From contig CP136010.1 in NCBI GenBank assembly GCA_030263805.2, forward strand, positions 434,001 through 498,000: DNA of 64,000 nt. The letters run 5' to 3'. Made by a program: the position numbers and the translations under genes. Positions 44,715 through 52,634 of the stretch are shown here, piece by piece (the first letter of the stretch is position 1; each line of letters opens with the position of its first letter). Below the pieces are notes generated by a model. The model had not been told where the DNA came from. It made no database searches and was given only the letters and a program-made list of their open reading frames with translations. The DNA comes from Pseudomonas sp. FeN3W (GTDB taxonomy: Bacteria; Pseudomonadota; Gammaproteobacteria; Pseudomonadales; Pseudomonadaceae).

Positions 44715-45221
44715 TCAGATCAGGCCGCGTTCGGCGAAGGACGTGGTGCTACTGCCTGCGACGATCACGTGATCCAGCGTGCGAACGTCCACCAGTGCCA
44801 GCGCCTGCCGAAGCTGCGAGGTCAGCGCCTTGTCGGCCGCGCTCGGCTCGGGGTTGCCGCTTGGATGATTGTGCGAAACGATGACCGCCGCCGCATTGAG
44901 CCGCAGTGCCTGCTTCACCACTTCGCGCGGATGCACCTCGGCCGCGTCGATCGTGCCGTGGAACATCTCCACGTAGTCGATCAGCCGATGGCGCGTATCG
45001 AGAAACAGGACGGCAAAGACTTCGTGCTCGAAGCCGGCCAGCTTGGCGCGCAGATAATCCTTGACTGCCGCCGGCGAACTGAACGATGCACCGCGCTGCA
45101 TCTTCTGTTCGATGACCTGGCGCGCGGCTTCCAGAATCTGGTCAGCGTCCGCCGGCCGATAGCGCCCTCGGCCATCGCGCACCATCAGCGGGGTATCGAG
45201 AGAGAGTGTGAGTTGCGACAT
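44715..45221 (-). CDS. radC: RadC-family JAB-domain protein
   Basis: This 168-residue protein has the JAMM/JAB metal-binding motif VSHNHPSGNPEPSAAD and the upstream EVFAVLFLD segment of the RadC family. Such genes are common on ICEs and genomic islands; the name reflects history more than a proven repair role. It lies between the nreAB module and the DUF1016 gene. Confidence 0.88.
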   Translation of the reverse strand: MSQLTLSLDTPLMVRDGRGRYRPADADQILEAARQVIEQKMQRGASFSSPAAVKDYLRAKLAGFEHEVFAVLFLDTRHRLIDYVEMFHGTIDAAEVHPREVVKQALRLNAAAVIVSHNHPSGNPEPSAADKALTSQLRQALALVDVRTLDHVIVAGSSTTSFAERGLI

Positions 45222-45547
45222 GATCGTGCTCCGGTTGCTCGGGCGGAATTGCCCGGAACCGGCACCGGCACGGCGCAGCGCAAGCAGTCAGGGGTCGCAG
45301 ACGGCCGCCAGGACGCAAGCGCGCTCAAGCGCGCGCCGCCCTTGACGGCGAGAACGCCGTGATACGGTGAAGGGAACAGCAAGACCGCCCACACCCGCCC
45401 ACTGCACACCCTCGGCTTTCGGGGCAAGCGGAGCGCGCAGGCCCGATAGGGCCGGAGGCGTCAGGGGTCAAAGCCGAATGGCCGTGACTCGGAACGAGGC
45501 GCGGGGCGCAGCCCGCGAACCCGACGGCGGAACGCCGGGACGCCCGG
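45222..45547. repeat. Intergenic repeat block R2, copy B, plus R1-like piece
   Basis: Bases 45238-45392 repeat R2 (copy A at 42738-42887). Bases 45413-45520 resemble the second half of R1 (GGCAAGCGGAGCGCGCAG, then AAGCCGAATGGCCGTGAC and GGGGCGCAGCCCG). No gene is seen. Confidence 0.65.
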
Positions 45548-46711
45548 TTACTGCTGGAGTTTCTTGGGCTGCTTCGACGTGCGCGATTCCAGCAAGCGCC
45601 GCGTAGTCTCCAATTCCTTCTGCAACAGCTCGGCATCCGGCAGCACGGTACGGTAGTTCGCCGCCATCACCTTCGACGGCAAGCCTTCCAGCGCATACCA
45701 CGCCAGCGCATGGCCCTTGTCGGCGCAGAGGATCAAACCCACGGGCGGGTTTTCATCGGGATAGGCCCAATGCTCCTTGGCGTAGTTGCAATACATGAGC
45801 ATCTGGCCCACGTCGGCATGGGACAGGCTGCCCAGCTTCAAGTCGATGATGACCAGGCAGCGCAGTCGTCGGTGGAAAAACAGAAGATCCACCCGATACC
45901 AGGTCTGGTCGATGCGCAAGCGTCGCTGCCGCCCGACGAAGGTGAACCCTTCGCCCAGCTCCAGCAGAAAATCCTCCAGCCGCTGGATCAGCGCGGCCTC
46001 CAGATCGGATTCGGAATACTCGTCCTTGAGGTTCAGGAACTCCAGCACATAGGGGTCTTTGATCGCATCGTCCGGCCTGACGGCATCCTCGGGCCTCGGC
46101 GCTGCGCCCTTGACCAGCATTGCCGCTTTGTCCTTGGACAAGGCCGTGCGCTCGTAGAACTGGCTGCCGATCTGCCGGTCAAGCTGGCGCACGCTCCAGC
46201 CGCCGCGTAGCGCTTCGGCTTCGTAGAAGCGGCGGGCATGGTCGTCCTTGACCGACAGCAGGCGCACATAAGCCGACCACGGCAGCGGGAACACCTGCGC
46301 CAGCTCGGTCAGGGTGAATTTCCGAGACACTGTCTCGGAAATCTCGGCAGGTAGCTCGTCACCCGATTTCCGAGACAGTGCCTCGGAAATCACGGGCCGA
46401 GGGTATGCGGCGAAGAACCGCCGCATGTTCTCCAAATTGTCCGGGCTGAAACCGCGCCCGAAGCGCGCGGTCAGGTCAGCGGACAGCCGGGCAATCAACT
46501 GCTCGCCATATCCCGCACGCCGCTTGCCCTGTTGTTCGGCCTCCACGATACGGCGGCCAATCTCCCAATAGCTGGCCGTCATCAGCGCATTGACGCTGCG
46601 CGCCGCCGCCTGGCGCGCAGCGTCCAGCAGTTCCACGATGCCGCCGTGGATGCCGGCGTAGCCGGCAGGCAGGGCGGCGTCTTTGGATGCCTTGGGCGTC
46701 CGGGCGCTCAT
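45548..46711 (-). CDS. DUF1016/YhcG-like PDDEXK nuclease family protein
   Basis: The 387-residue protein has an N-terminal DUF1016 domain (NALMTASYWEIGRRIVEAEQ, then RRFFAAYP) and a C-terminal nuclease-like domain (YRVDLLFFHRRLRCLVIIDLKLG) with the D...D-x-K pattern of PDDEXK enzymes. YhcG-type proteins are frequent on mobile elements; a defence role is possible but unproven. The start overlaps the int stop by four bases (ATGA), so it is likely translated together with the integrase. Confidence 0.82.
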   Translation of the reverse strand: MSARTPKASKDAALPAGYAGIHGGIVELLDAARQAAARSVNALMTASYWEIGRRIVEAEQQGKRRAGYGEQLIARLSADLTARFGRGFSPDNLENMRRFFAAYPRPVISEALSRKSGDELPAEISETVSRKFTLTELAQVFPLPWSAYVRLLSVKDDHARRFYEAEALRGGWSVRQLDRQIGSQFYERTALSKDKAAMLVKGAAPRPEDAVRPDDAIKDPYVLEFLNLKDEYSESDLEAALIQRLEDFLLELGEGFTFVGRQRRLRIDQTWYRVDLLFFHRRLRCLVIIDLKLGSLSHADVGQMLMYCNYAKEHWAYPDENPPVGLILCADKGHALAWYALEGLPSKVMAANYRTVLPDAELLQKELETTRRLLESRTSKQPKKLQQ

Positions 46712-47913
46712 GCCGTGGCCTCCTGCGGCTGCTGCTGCCGCGCCCCGGTGATGGTCTGCCGCCGGGTCGCCACCAGTTCGGCGGCCTGGCGCACCGGATC
46801 GTCCTCGGTATGGACATAGCGCATGAACATCGCCACGGTCTTGTGCGCCGTCAGCGCCATGCCGACCTTGACCGGAATACCCGAATTGGCAATGTCGGTC
46901 GCGGAGCGGTGGCGAATGCCGTGGGTGCCGACCTTCGGCACGCCGGCATTGCGAAGGATGCGCCGCCACCCCTGATAGTAGGTGTGGGTGCTGAGGGGCT
47001 TGCGGTGGTCGATGATCGCCGGGCAGACATAGGGCGAATCGCCATAGCGGGGGGCGCTCGTCAGCCGCCGCTTGGCTTCCTCGCTCAAGGGCTTGGACAT
47101 ATCGCCAGTCTTGCTGTCCGGCCAGACCACCCGGCCATTGGGCAGGTCGAGCCAATCCCACTGCAACAGCAGGATTTCCGACATGCGCGCCGCGAACTCA
47201 AATTGCAGCCGGACGGCCAGCAAGAGGATGGGATGCTCCAAGTTCTCGGCCTCGGCCTTGTCCAGATAGGCGAACAGCTTGACCATCTGGTCATCGGTAA
47301 TGAGCCGGGTCGAGCCTTTCTCCGGGTACTTGGGCACATGGCGGCACGGGTTGGAGCCGTCTAGCCGGTAGCCCCATAGCTCGGCCAGATTGAACATTTT
47401 GCGCACGAGCGACAGCACCCGGTTGGCCTGGGTGGGCGACTTCTCCATGCGCTTCATCAGCGCGGTAATGTCGTTGCGCGTGACTTCGTGGACCTTCTTG
47501 GTTCCAAAGGCCGGAATGACGAAGGTGTCGATCTGGTACTGGTAGCCGGCCTGGGTGCTCGGCTTGTTGTGCGGCTTGGAGTGGTCATCCATGAACCGGC
47601 CGCACAGTTCCTTGACCGTCGGGGCCTTGCGGGCATCCGCCTTGTCCAGTCCGGGGTCGCCGCCGCGCCGGACTTCGGCCAGCCAGTCTTGCGCCAGCGA
47701 TCGGGCCTGTTCGACCGTCAGCTCCCCGAACTGGCCGAGCGACGGTTTGCGCCGCACGCCGGAGTTCGTGCGGTACTGAAGCATGAATACCTTGCGCCCG
47801 GTTGGTGTAACCTTGCACAAGAAACCCGGAACGAGCGTATCCCGGAGTTCCACGTCGCAGGTTTGCGCCTGTGCCGTGTCAACGACGGACTTGGTGAGTT
47901 TGATTTTCGCCAT
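46708..47913 (-). CDS. int: ICE tyrosine integrase
   Basis: This 401-residue tyrosine recombinase has an N-terminal arm-binding domain (LRDTLVPGFLCKVTPTGRKVF), a core-binding SAM-like domain and a catalytic domain. The catalytic arginine is in AARMSEILLLQW near residue 241, HGIRHRSATDIA lies near residue 333 and the tyrosine nucleophile in MFMRYVHTEDD near residue 364. It should recombine the CTTAAAATCT core in the tRNA-Leu anticodon arm. AAGGAG lies upstream of ATG 47911-47913. The gene ends the ICE, 178 bases from attR. Confidence 0.95.
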   Translation of the reverse strand: MAKIKLTKSVVDTAQAQTCDVELRDTLVPGFLCKVTPTGRKVFMLQYRTNSGVRRKPSLGQFGELTVEQARSLAQDWLAEVRRGGDPGLDKADARKAPTVKELCGRFMDDHSKPHNKPSTQAGYQYQIDTFVIPAFGTKKVHEVTRNDITALMKRMEKSPTQANRVLSLVRKMFNLAELWGYRLDGSNPCRHVPKYPEKGSTRLITDDQMVKLFAYLDKAEAENLEHPILLLAVRLQFEFAARMSEILLLQWDWLDLPNGRVVWPDSKTGDMSKPLSEEAKRRLTSAPRYGDSPYVCPAIIDHRKPLSTHTYYQGWRRILRNAGVPKVGTHGIRHRSATDIANSGIPVKVGMALTAHKTVAMFMRYVHTEDDPVRQAAELVATRRQTITGARQQQPQEATA

Positions 47914-48090
47914 GAGGGTGCTCCTTAAAGGCCCCGATTCCAGGGGCCGGCTAGGAGCCAAGCGAAAGGGAACCGGGGCGGTTTGCATCGCGCACCGGGA
48001 TATGATGGAAGGCATTGGTTAGCTGGAAAACCTGCTACAGCAAGCCCCATCCAACCCTATCGTTGCCCCGGTGCGGAAGCCATGCTCTGG

Positions 48091-48100
48091 CTTAAAATCT
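48091..48100 (+). other. attR core (CTTAAAATCT)
   Basis: The ICE right end meets the host tRNA-Leu 3' half here. The bases before it (GCCATGCTCTGG) do not restore a tRNA 5' half, so neither junction rebuilds the interrupted gene. Confidence 0.75.
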
Positions 48101-48145
48101 CTCATCCGAAAGGGTATGCGGGTTCGACCCCCGCTCCGGGCACCA
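48091..48145 (+). tRNA. Host tRNA-Leu(UAA), 3' half, gene split
   Basis: After the loop CTTAAAA come the 3' anticodon strand TCTCT, a variable arm (ATCC-GAAA-GGGT), the T arm GCGGGTTCGACCCCCGC and TCCGGGC plus CCA. TCTCT and TCCGGGC are exact complements of AGAGA and GCCCGGA in the 5' half at 818-856. This confirms that the ICE sits in one tRNA gene. Confidence 0.9.
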
Positions 48146-48338
48146 GTCACCACGCGGCTTTCAGCCTTCCAGCTTCGTCCTGTCATGTGCATTGCTGATT
48201 TTTGCAATAGCGCGAGCGCTCCCGTCACACCGCAATCGAACGCAATTACCAGGCTGTTTTGACTGAAGTTCCTATCGAGCTTGCTGGCATTGCGCCACTT
48301 CTCTTTTTAAATGTCCAGAAAGTTAGTGCGCGCACAAT

Positions 48339-48354
48339 TGTGTCTGCAGACACA
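48339..48354. promoter_or_regulatory. Palindromic operator before the toxin-antitoxin operon
   Basis: TGTGTCTGCAGACACA is a perfect 16-base palindrome 44 bases upstream of the antitoxin start, followed by a TATGCT (48363-48368) -10 candidate. It is probably the autoregulation site of the DUF2384/RES operon. Confidence 0.6.
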
Positions 48355-48397
48355 TATGGTGCTATGCTGAGTCCATGGAATTAATCGAGCAATTGCC

Positions 48398-48802
48398 ATG
48401 ACTGCGACTCTTCAGGCACCCGCGTTTAGCAAAGACCAGTGCGCCGCCGGCCTTCGAACGGCGGTGAACATTCTCGAAAAATGGCAGGCATCTACCGAGC
48501 AGGCCTGTCGGATACTGCGTATTTCCCGCAGTACTCACGCGCGGGCCAAGCTGCGTAATGCGGATTGGTCGGTCAGTCTGGATCCCGACCAGATGCAGCG
48601 CGTCAGTTTCATTCTCAACATCCATGCAGCACTGCGGCTGATCTTCGATAACCCGGAGAACACTTACGGTTTTCCGGCAATGCCCAATCACAACGAATTC
48701 TTCAACGGACGATCGCCGCTGGAGGTAATGGCTCAAGGGGACATGATTTCCCTGTACGAGTCGTTCCGCCGTATCGACAGTCTGCGAGGCGCGCAGTGGT
48801 AG
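48398..48802 (+). CDS. DUF2384 (MbcA/ParS/Xre) family antitoxin
   Basis: The 134-residue protein has an N-terminal HTH-like region (ILEKWQASTEQACRILRIS) and a C-terminal DUF2384 domain ending LEVMAQGDMISLYESFRRID, which normally blocks the RES toxin active site. It overlaps the toxin gene by seven bases. The pair lies in chromosomal sequence just outside the ICE right end. Confidence 0.88.
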   Translation: MTATLQAPAFSKDQCAAGLRTAVNILEKWQASTEQACRILRISRSTHARAKLRNADWSVSLDPDQMQRVSFILNIHAALRLIFDNPENTYGFPAMPNHNEFFNGRSPLEVMAQGDMISLYESFRRIDSLRGAQW

Positions 48803-49488
48803 TGCCGCAGCGACTGCCAATACGGGCCGATGCCCGTTGTCAGTCGTACCGGCTGGTGAACTCCAAGTATCCCCCCATCGAACTGTTTGATGACGTAGCC
48901 GACGCCGAGGAGTTTGAAATCCTCTATCAGTTGCAGGCGCTGACCAACCCGCGGTTGCACAACGAGACTGGCCACCTCGAGCTGATCCCACGATCAGAGA
49001 TACCGTTCGGTATTCCGGGCTGCTCCTACGCAACGGCACCGTTCACCCACGTGAACCCCGCCGGTTCGCGCTTCAGCGATGGCAGTTACGGCGTGCTGTA
49101 TCTGGCCGACAGCATGGAAACGGCGCTGGCCGAGGTGAGGCATCACCAGGAGCAATACTGGTCGAATGTCGTGGGCTTGAACTTCGAGCGGTTCGTTTTT
49201 CGCGGGTTGTCATGCCAGTTCAACGAGGCCGGGCTGCTGGATGCCACGAGCGTGGCGATGTCGGATCCTATCTACGACACCGATGATTACGCTCACTCCC
49301 GCCAGTTCGGTCGTCTCGTCAGACAAGAGGGATTCCCCGGGTTGCGGTATCACTCGGTGCGCAGCCCAGGCCGGCTCTGCTGGGCACTCATGACGCCGCG
49401 GCGCGTATTGTCCATCGTTCAGACTGCGCACTACGAGATGATCTGGAACGCTGGCATCACCAGCGTCAGCACGATTACCGAAGTCTGA
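48796..49488 (+). CDS. RES-domain toxin (MbcT/ParT-like)
   Basis: This 230-residue protein carries a RES domain: YRLVNSKYPP, then GSRFSDGSYGVLYLADSMETALAEVRHH, and a late GFPGLRYHSVR motif. Characterised RES toxins degrade NAD+ or modify targets with ADP-ribose. It is translationally coupled to the upstream DUF2384 antitoxin, giving a standard type II pair. GTG at 48796 or 48802 may be the start. Confidence 0.88.
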   Translation: MVVPQRLPIRADARCQSYRLVNSKYPPIELFDDVADAEEFEILYQLQALTNPRLHNETGHLELIPRSEIPFGIPGCSYATAPFTHVNPAGSRFSDGSYGVLYLADSMETALAEVRHHQEQYWSNVVGLNFERFVFRGLSCQFNEAGLLDATSVAMSDPIYDTDDYAHSRQFGRLVRQEGFPGLRYHSVRSPGRLCWALMTPRRVLSIVQTAHYEMIWNAGITSVSTITEV

Positions 49489-49956
49489 TGCACCCAGGTG
49501 CGTTAGCCGCCCTCTCCTCCCTGCACCGGCCATCCGATTGCGCCCTGCTGCCAAACCGCTGTAACAATCATCGCGCATCGTCTGCTCATGGACTCCCCAT
49601 GGCGCAAGGACGCTCCACCGAACTCACGACGTGAGGACGCGAACATGAGCAAGCGATCACTCGAAGAACTGGTTACCCGATCGGATATCAGCTCACTCCA
49701 GCCCATGGTGCATTGGCGCCGCGGCCGTCGTAACGGTCAGGACAGAACCGGACCGAACGCAGCAGCGCTGATTCAGCGCGCCACACATGATATCGGCATA
49801 TTGAGAACCGCCGCGCACAGCTAAGCTCGACTCCTTCAGGCCTCGCGAACGGGCCACAGGGCTCGTTCCAGAGCTTTTTTACGGCCTTGACGGCTGTCAA
49901 TGGCAAAAATAGTAAGCAGCCTATCTTTCGCTCCGATGTCAACCAAGGAGCGGCAC
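49489..49956. other. Intergenic region before the porin gene
   Basis: About 470 bases. A short frame (49645-49824, MSKRSLEELVTRSD...) with GAGG before its ATG is the only gene candidate. AAGGAG before 49957 is the ribosome-binding site of the porin. Confidence 0.4.
49645..49824 (+). CDS. Possible small protein, 59 residues
   Basis: A short frame begins ATG at 49645 with GAGG nearby and has an arginine-rich middle (WRRGRRNGQDRTG). No family is recognised, and it may be chance coding. Confidence 0.25.
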   Translation: MSKRSLEELVTRSDISSLQPMVHWRRGRRNGQDRTGPNAAALIQRATHDIGILRTAAHS

Positions 49957-51210
49957 ATGAAGAACCTGCACCCTCATCACCTGACCCCCTACCTGTTGAG
50001 TGCCGGTCTGCTATGCAGTCCAGCGGCTTTCGCTCAGGAAAGCTTCAGCAGCATATTCACCGATGCGAAGCCGATTCTGGATCTGCGCTATCGCTACGAG
50101 CATGTCGATCAGGACAACGCCCTCAAGCACGCCAACGCGCAGACGCTGCGCACCCGCGTCGGCTTTCAGACCGGCAAGTGGTATGGCCTATCGGCTCTGC
50201 TCGAGGCAGACAACGTAAGCCGCCTGGGTGATGCCGCCTACAACAGCACACGCAACGGCCAGAGCGATTATTCCGTGGTAGCCGACCCCGACGGCAGCGA
50301 AATAAACCAGGCGCTGTTGCGCTACGACCACGATCTCGGCAACGCGATTGCCGGCCGTCAGCGCATCAATCTGGACAACCAGCGCTTCGTCGGTGGCGTC
50401 GGTTGGCGGCAGAACGAACAAACCTACGACGGTGTGCTCGGCCAACTGCAACCGCTCGACAAGCTGACGCTGACTTACGCCTACATCGACAACATCAACA
50501 CGATCTTCGGCCCGGGTGACAATCGTTTCGACAATCGCAGCAACCCGGCCGATATCGAAGGCCACAGCCATCTGATCAACGCTCGCTATGCGTATTCACC
50601 GGCGCTGACGGCCACCGCCTACAGCTATCTGTTGGGGTTGAACAACATCGCCACTGCGCCCACCGCGGAACTCGGCACCCTGTCCAGCAAGACCACAGGC
50701 CTGCGCCTGAACGGTGCCCTCCACGACATCAGCTACGCCTTTGAATATGCGCGCCAGCAGGACTACGCAGGCAATCCGCAGGAGCTGAGCAGCGAGTACT
50801 ACCTGGCCGAACTCGGCTATGCATTGCACGGCGCGACTTTGAAAGCGGGCATGGAGGTGCTGGGTGGCGATTCGGGGCCAGGCAATCGCGCTTTCCAGAC
50901 GCCGCTTGCGACCAAGCATGCGTTTCAGGGTTGGGCCGATACCTTTCTGCTGACGCCGGCAGACGGCATGCAGGATGTCTATCTCGGCGGCACCTTGCCG
51001 TTGTTCGGCGGCACCTTGCAGGCCTGGTACCACGACTTCCGCGCCGAGCGCGGCAGCCAGCAGTATGGCGAGGAAATCGATATCGCCTACAGCCGCGCCA
51101 TTCCGCTGGTCAAAGGCTTGGTGGCAACGGTCAAATACGCCGGCTACGACGCGGACGACTACTCGGTGGACACCGAAAAGCTCTGGGCACAGCTGCAGTA
51201 CAGCTACTGA
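49957..51210 (+). CDS. Outer-membrane porin, alginate-export-like family
   Basis: This 417-residue protein has a signal peptide (cleavage after PAAFA, about residue 25), then many alternating beta strands and a C-terminal aromatic residue (LQYSY), as in outer-membrane barrels. Segments such as LDLRYRYEHVDQ and RQRINLDNQRFVGGVGWRQNEQ resemble alginate-export-domain porins. The substrate is unknown. I chose ATG 49957 because AAGGAG lies seven bases upstream. Confidence 0.75.
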   Translation: MKNLHPHHLTPYLLSAGLLCSPAAFAQESFSSIFTDAKPILDLRYRYEHVDQDNALKHANAQTLRTRVGFQTGKWYGLSALLEADNVSRLGDAAYNSTRNGQSDYSVVADPDGSEINQALLRYDHDLGNAIAGRQRINLDNQRFVGGVGWRQNEQTYDGVLGQLQPLDKLTLTYAYIDNINTIFGPGDNRFDNRSNPADIEGHSHLINARYAYSPALTATAYSYLLGLNNIATAPTAELGTLSSKTTGLRLNGALHDISYAFEYARQQDYAGNPQELSSEYYLAELGYALHGATLKAGMEVLGGDSGPGNRAFQTPLATKHAFQGWADTFLLTPADGMQDVYLGGTLPLFGGTLQAWYHDFRAERGSQQYGEEIDIAYSRAIPLVKGLVATVKYAGYDADDYSVDTEKLWAQLQYSY

Positions 51211-51252
51211 GCCGGTTCAGGTCGGGCGTTCGCGCTCGACCTGCCCTATCCG

Positions 51253-52467
51253 CTATCGCGCGTGACGAGGCAATCGCAGCGAGATGAGCGCGGCGAGCAG
51301 CACGAACAAGGATGAAACCCACAAGCAGGCCTGCAGCCCATAGGCCTGGGATACCCAGCCGGAAAGCAGGGTACCGATCAGTCGGCCCATGGCGTTGGAC
51401 ATGTAGTAGAAGCCCACGTCCAGCGAGACGCCGTCTTCCTTGGCGTAGCTGACGATCAGATAGCTGTGCAGCGAAGAGTTCACCGCGAACAGCGCACCGA
51501 ACAGCAGCAGCCCGCCGATCAACACCCATTGGGACGACGCATCGGTTGTCAGGCCCACGGCGATCGCCGCCGGTAGCACCGCCAGCAGTGCAGCCCAGAT
51601 GAAGGCTGCACGGCCATCCGGCACCTTGCCGCTGCGCTTGCCGGTAATGGCCGGCGCCATCGACTGGACGATGCCGTAGCCGATGATCCAGCAGGCCAGA
51701 AAGCCGCCGACCATCCAGAAATTCCAGCCGAAGACGGTGCTCAGGTACACCGGTAGCGCGATGACGAACCAGACATCGCGAGCCCCGAAGAGAAACAGCC
51801 GAGCTGCCGACAGCACATTGATTGCCTGGCTTTTGGAGAGGATGTCCTTGAATTTCGGCTTGGCCTTCGCTTTGCCAAGATCCTTTTTCAACAGCACCAG
51901 GCTGCTGATCCAGATCACCGCCAGCACCGCAGCCATCGCCAGGACCGCGCCACCGAATCCTAGCAGCGTGAGCAGCGCACCGCCGAGGAAAAAACCTACG
52001 CCCTTGAGCGCATTCTTCGAGCCGGTGAGGATGGCGATCCACTTGTACAGCGTGCCCTGCTGGCTGTCGGGTACCAGGAGCTTGATCGAGCTCTTGGCCG
52101 ACATCTTGTTCAGGTCCTTGGCGATACCGGACAACGCCTGCGCACCCATCACCCAGGGCACCGTCAGCCACGCAGCTGGTACGGTGAGCATCAGCAGCGC
52201 CACCACCTGCATCGCCAGGCCAAGGTTCATCGTCCGGTTCAGGCCGAGCCGAGCGCCGAGATAGCCGCCAACCAGATTGGTGACGACACCGAACACCTCG
52301 TAGAACAGAAACAGGGCCGCGATCTGCAGCGGCGTGTAGCCCAGCGTGTGGAAATGCAGCACCACCAGCATGCGCAGCGCGCCATCGGTGAGCGTGAAAG
52401 CCCAGTAGTTACCAGTGACGATCAGGTACTGGCGCACCTCGGGGGACAGTCGGGCAAGGGCTCGCAT
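51253..52467 (-). CDS. arsJ: ArsJ organoarsenical MFS efflux permease
   Basis: This 404-residue major facilitator protein has about 12 membrane helices and lies directly downstream of a GAPDH gene in an ars operon. That pair is known to export arsenate as 1-arseno-3-phosphoglycerate: GAPDH makes the unstable ester and ArsJ expels it. It is the last gene of the minus-strand ars operon, 167 bases after gapdh. Confidence 0.9.
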   Translation of the reverse strand: MRALARLSPEVRQYLIVTGNYWAFTLTDGALRMLVVLHFHTLGYTPLQIAALFLFYEVFGVVTNLVGGYLGARLGLNRTMNLGLAMQVVALLMLTVPAAWLTVPWVMGAQALSGIAKDLNKMSAKSSIKLLVPDSQQGTLYKWIAILTGSKNALKGVGFFLGGALLTLLGFGGAVLAMAAVLAVIWISSLVLLKKDLGKAKAKPKFKDILSKSQAINVLSAARLFLFGARDVWFVIALPVYLSTVFGWNFWMVGGFLACWIIGYGIVQSMAPAITGKRSGKVPDGRAAFIWAALLAVLPAAIAVGLTTDASSQWVLIGGLLLFGALFAVNSSLHSYLIVSYAKEDGVSLDVGFYYMSNAMGRLIGTLLSGWVSQAYGLQACLWVSSLFVLLAALISLRLPRHAR

Positions 52468-52634
52468 AAGGTTCCGGATTGATTGGCCTGGGGTGCTGCG
52501 TGGTCGTCGGGATGAGACTGCCGATCAGTTTTCTGCACTGGAGCAAAGAGCGATGGGGCGTCAGAGTCATGGAGTGGCCGTCAGCTCACTTCCATCCGAT
52601 CTTCACTCACCCGCAAGTTCCAGCCGTTGGCATC

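Larger units (their letters stand above)
850..48100. mobile_element. Tn4371-family-like ICE integrated in tRNA-Leu(UAA)
   Basis: This element of about 47 kb is bounded by the CTTAAAA(TCT) repeat and separates the two halves of a tRNA-Leu(UAA) gene. It encodes a tyrosine integrase next to its right end, a relaxase, TraF, TraG, a complete Trb type mating-pair formation set, ParA/ParB-like proteins and RepA. The order int-radC-parB-repA-parA-traF-relaxase-cargo-LysR-traG-trb is the one known for Tn4371-type ICEs. Cargo consists of an RND metal pump with its regulators, dmeRF and nreAB, all for divalent metal ions. From memory, family members usually use a short TTTTTCAT target; the tRNA anticodon-loop site here differs. 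Confidence 0.85.

Noticed and set aside
48050..48091. A substitute tRNA 5' half supplied by the ICE right end (GCCCCGG...)
   Set aside because: It is too short, has no D arm and its stem bases do not pair with TCTCT or TCCGGGC of the 3' half.
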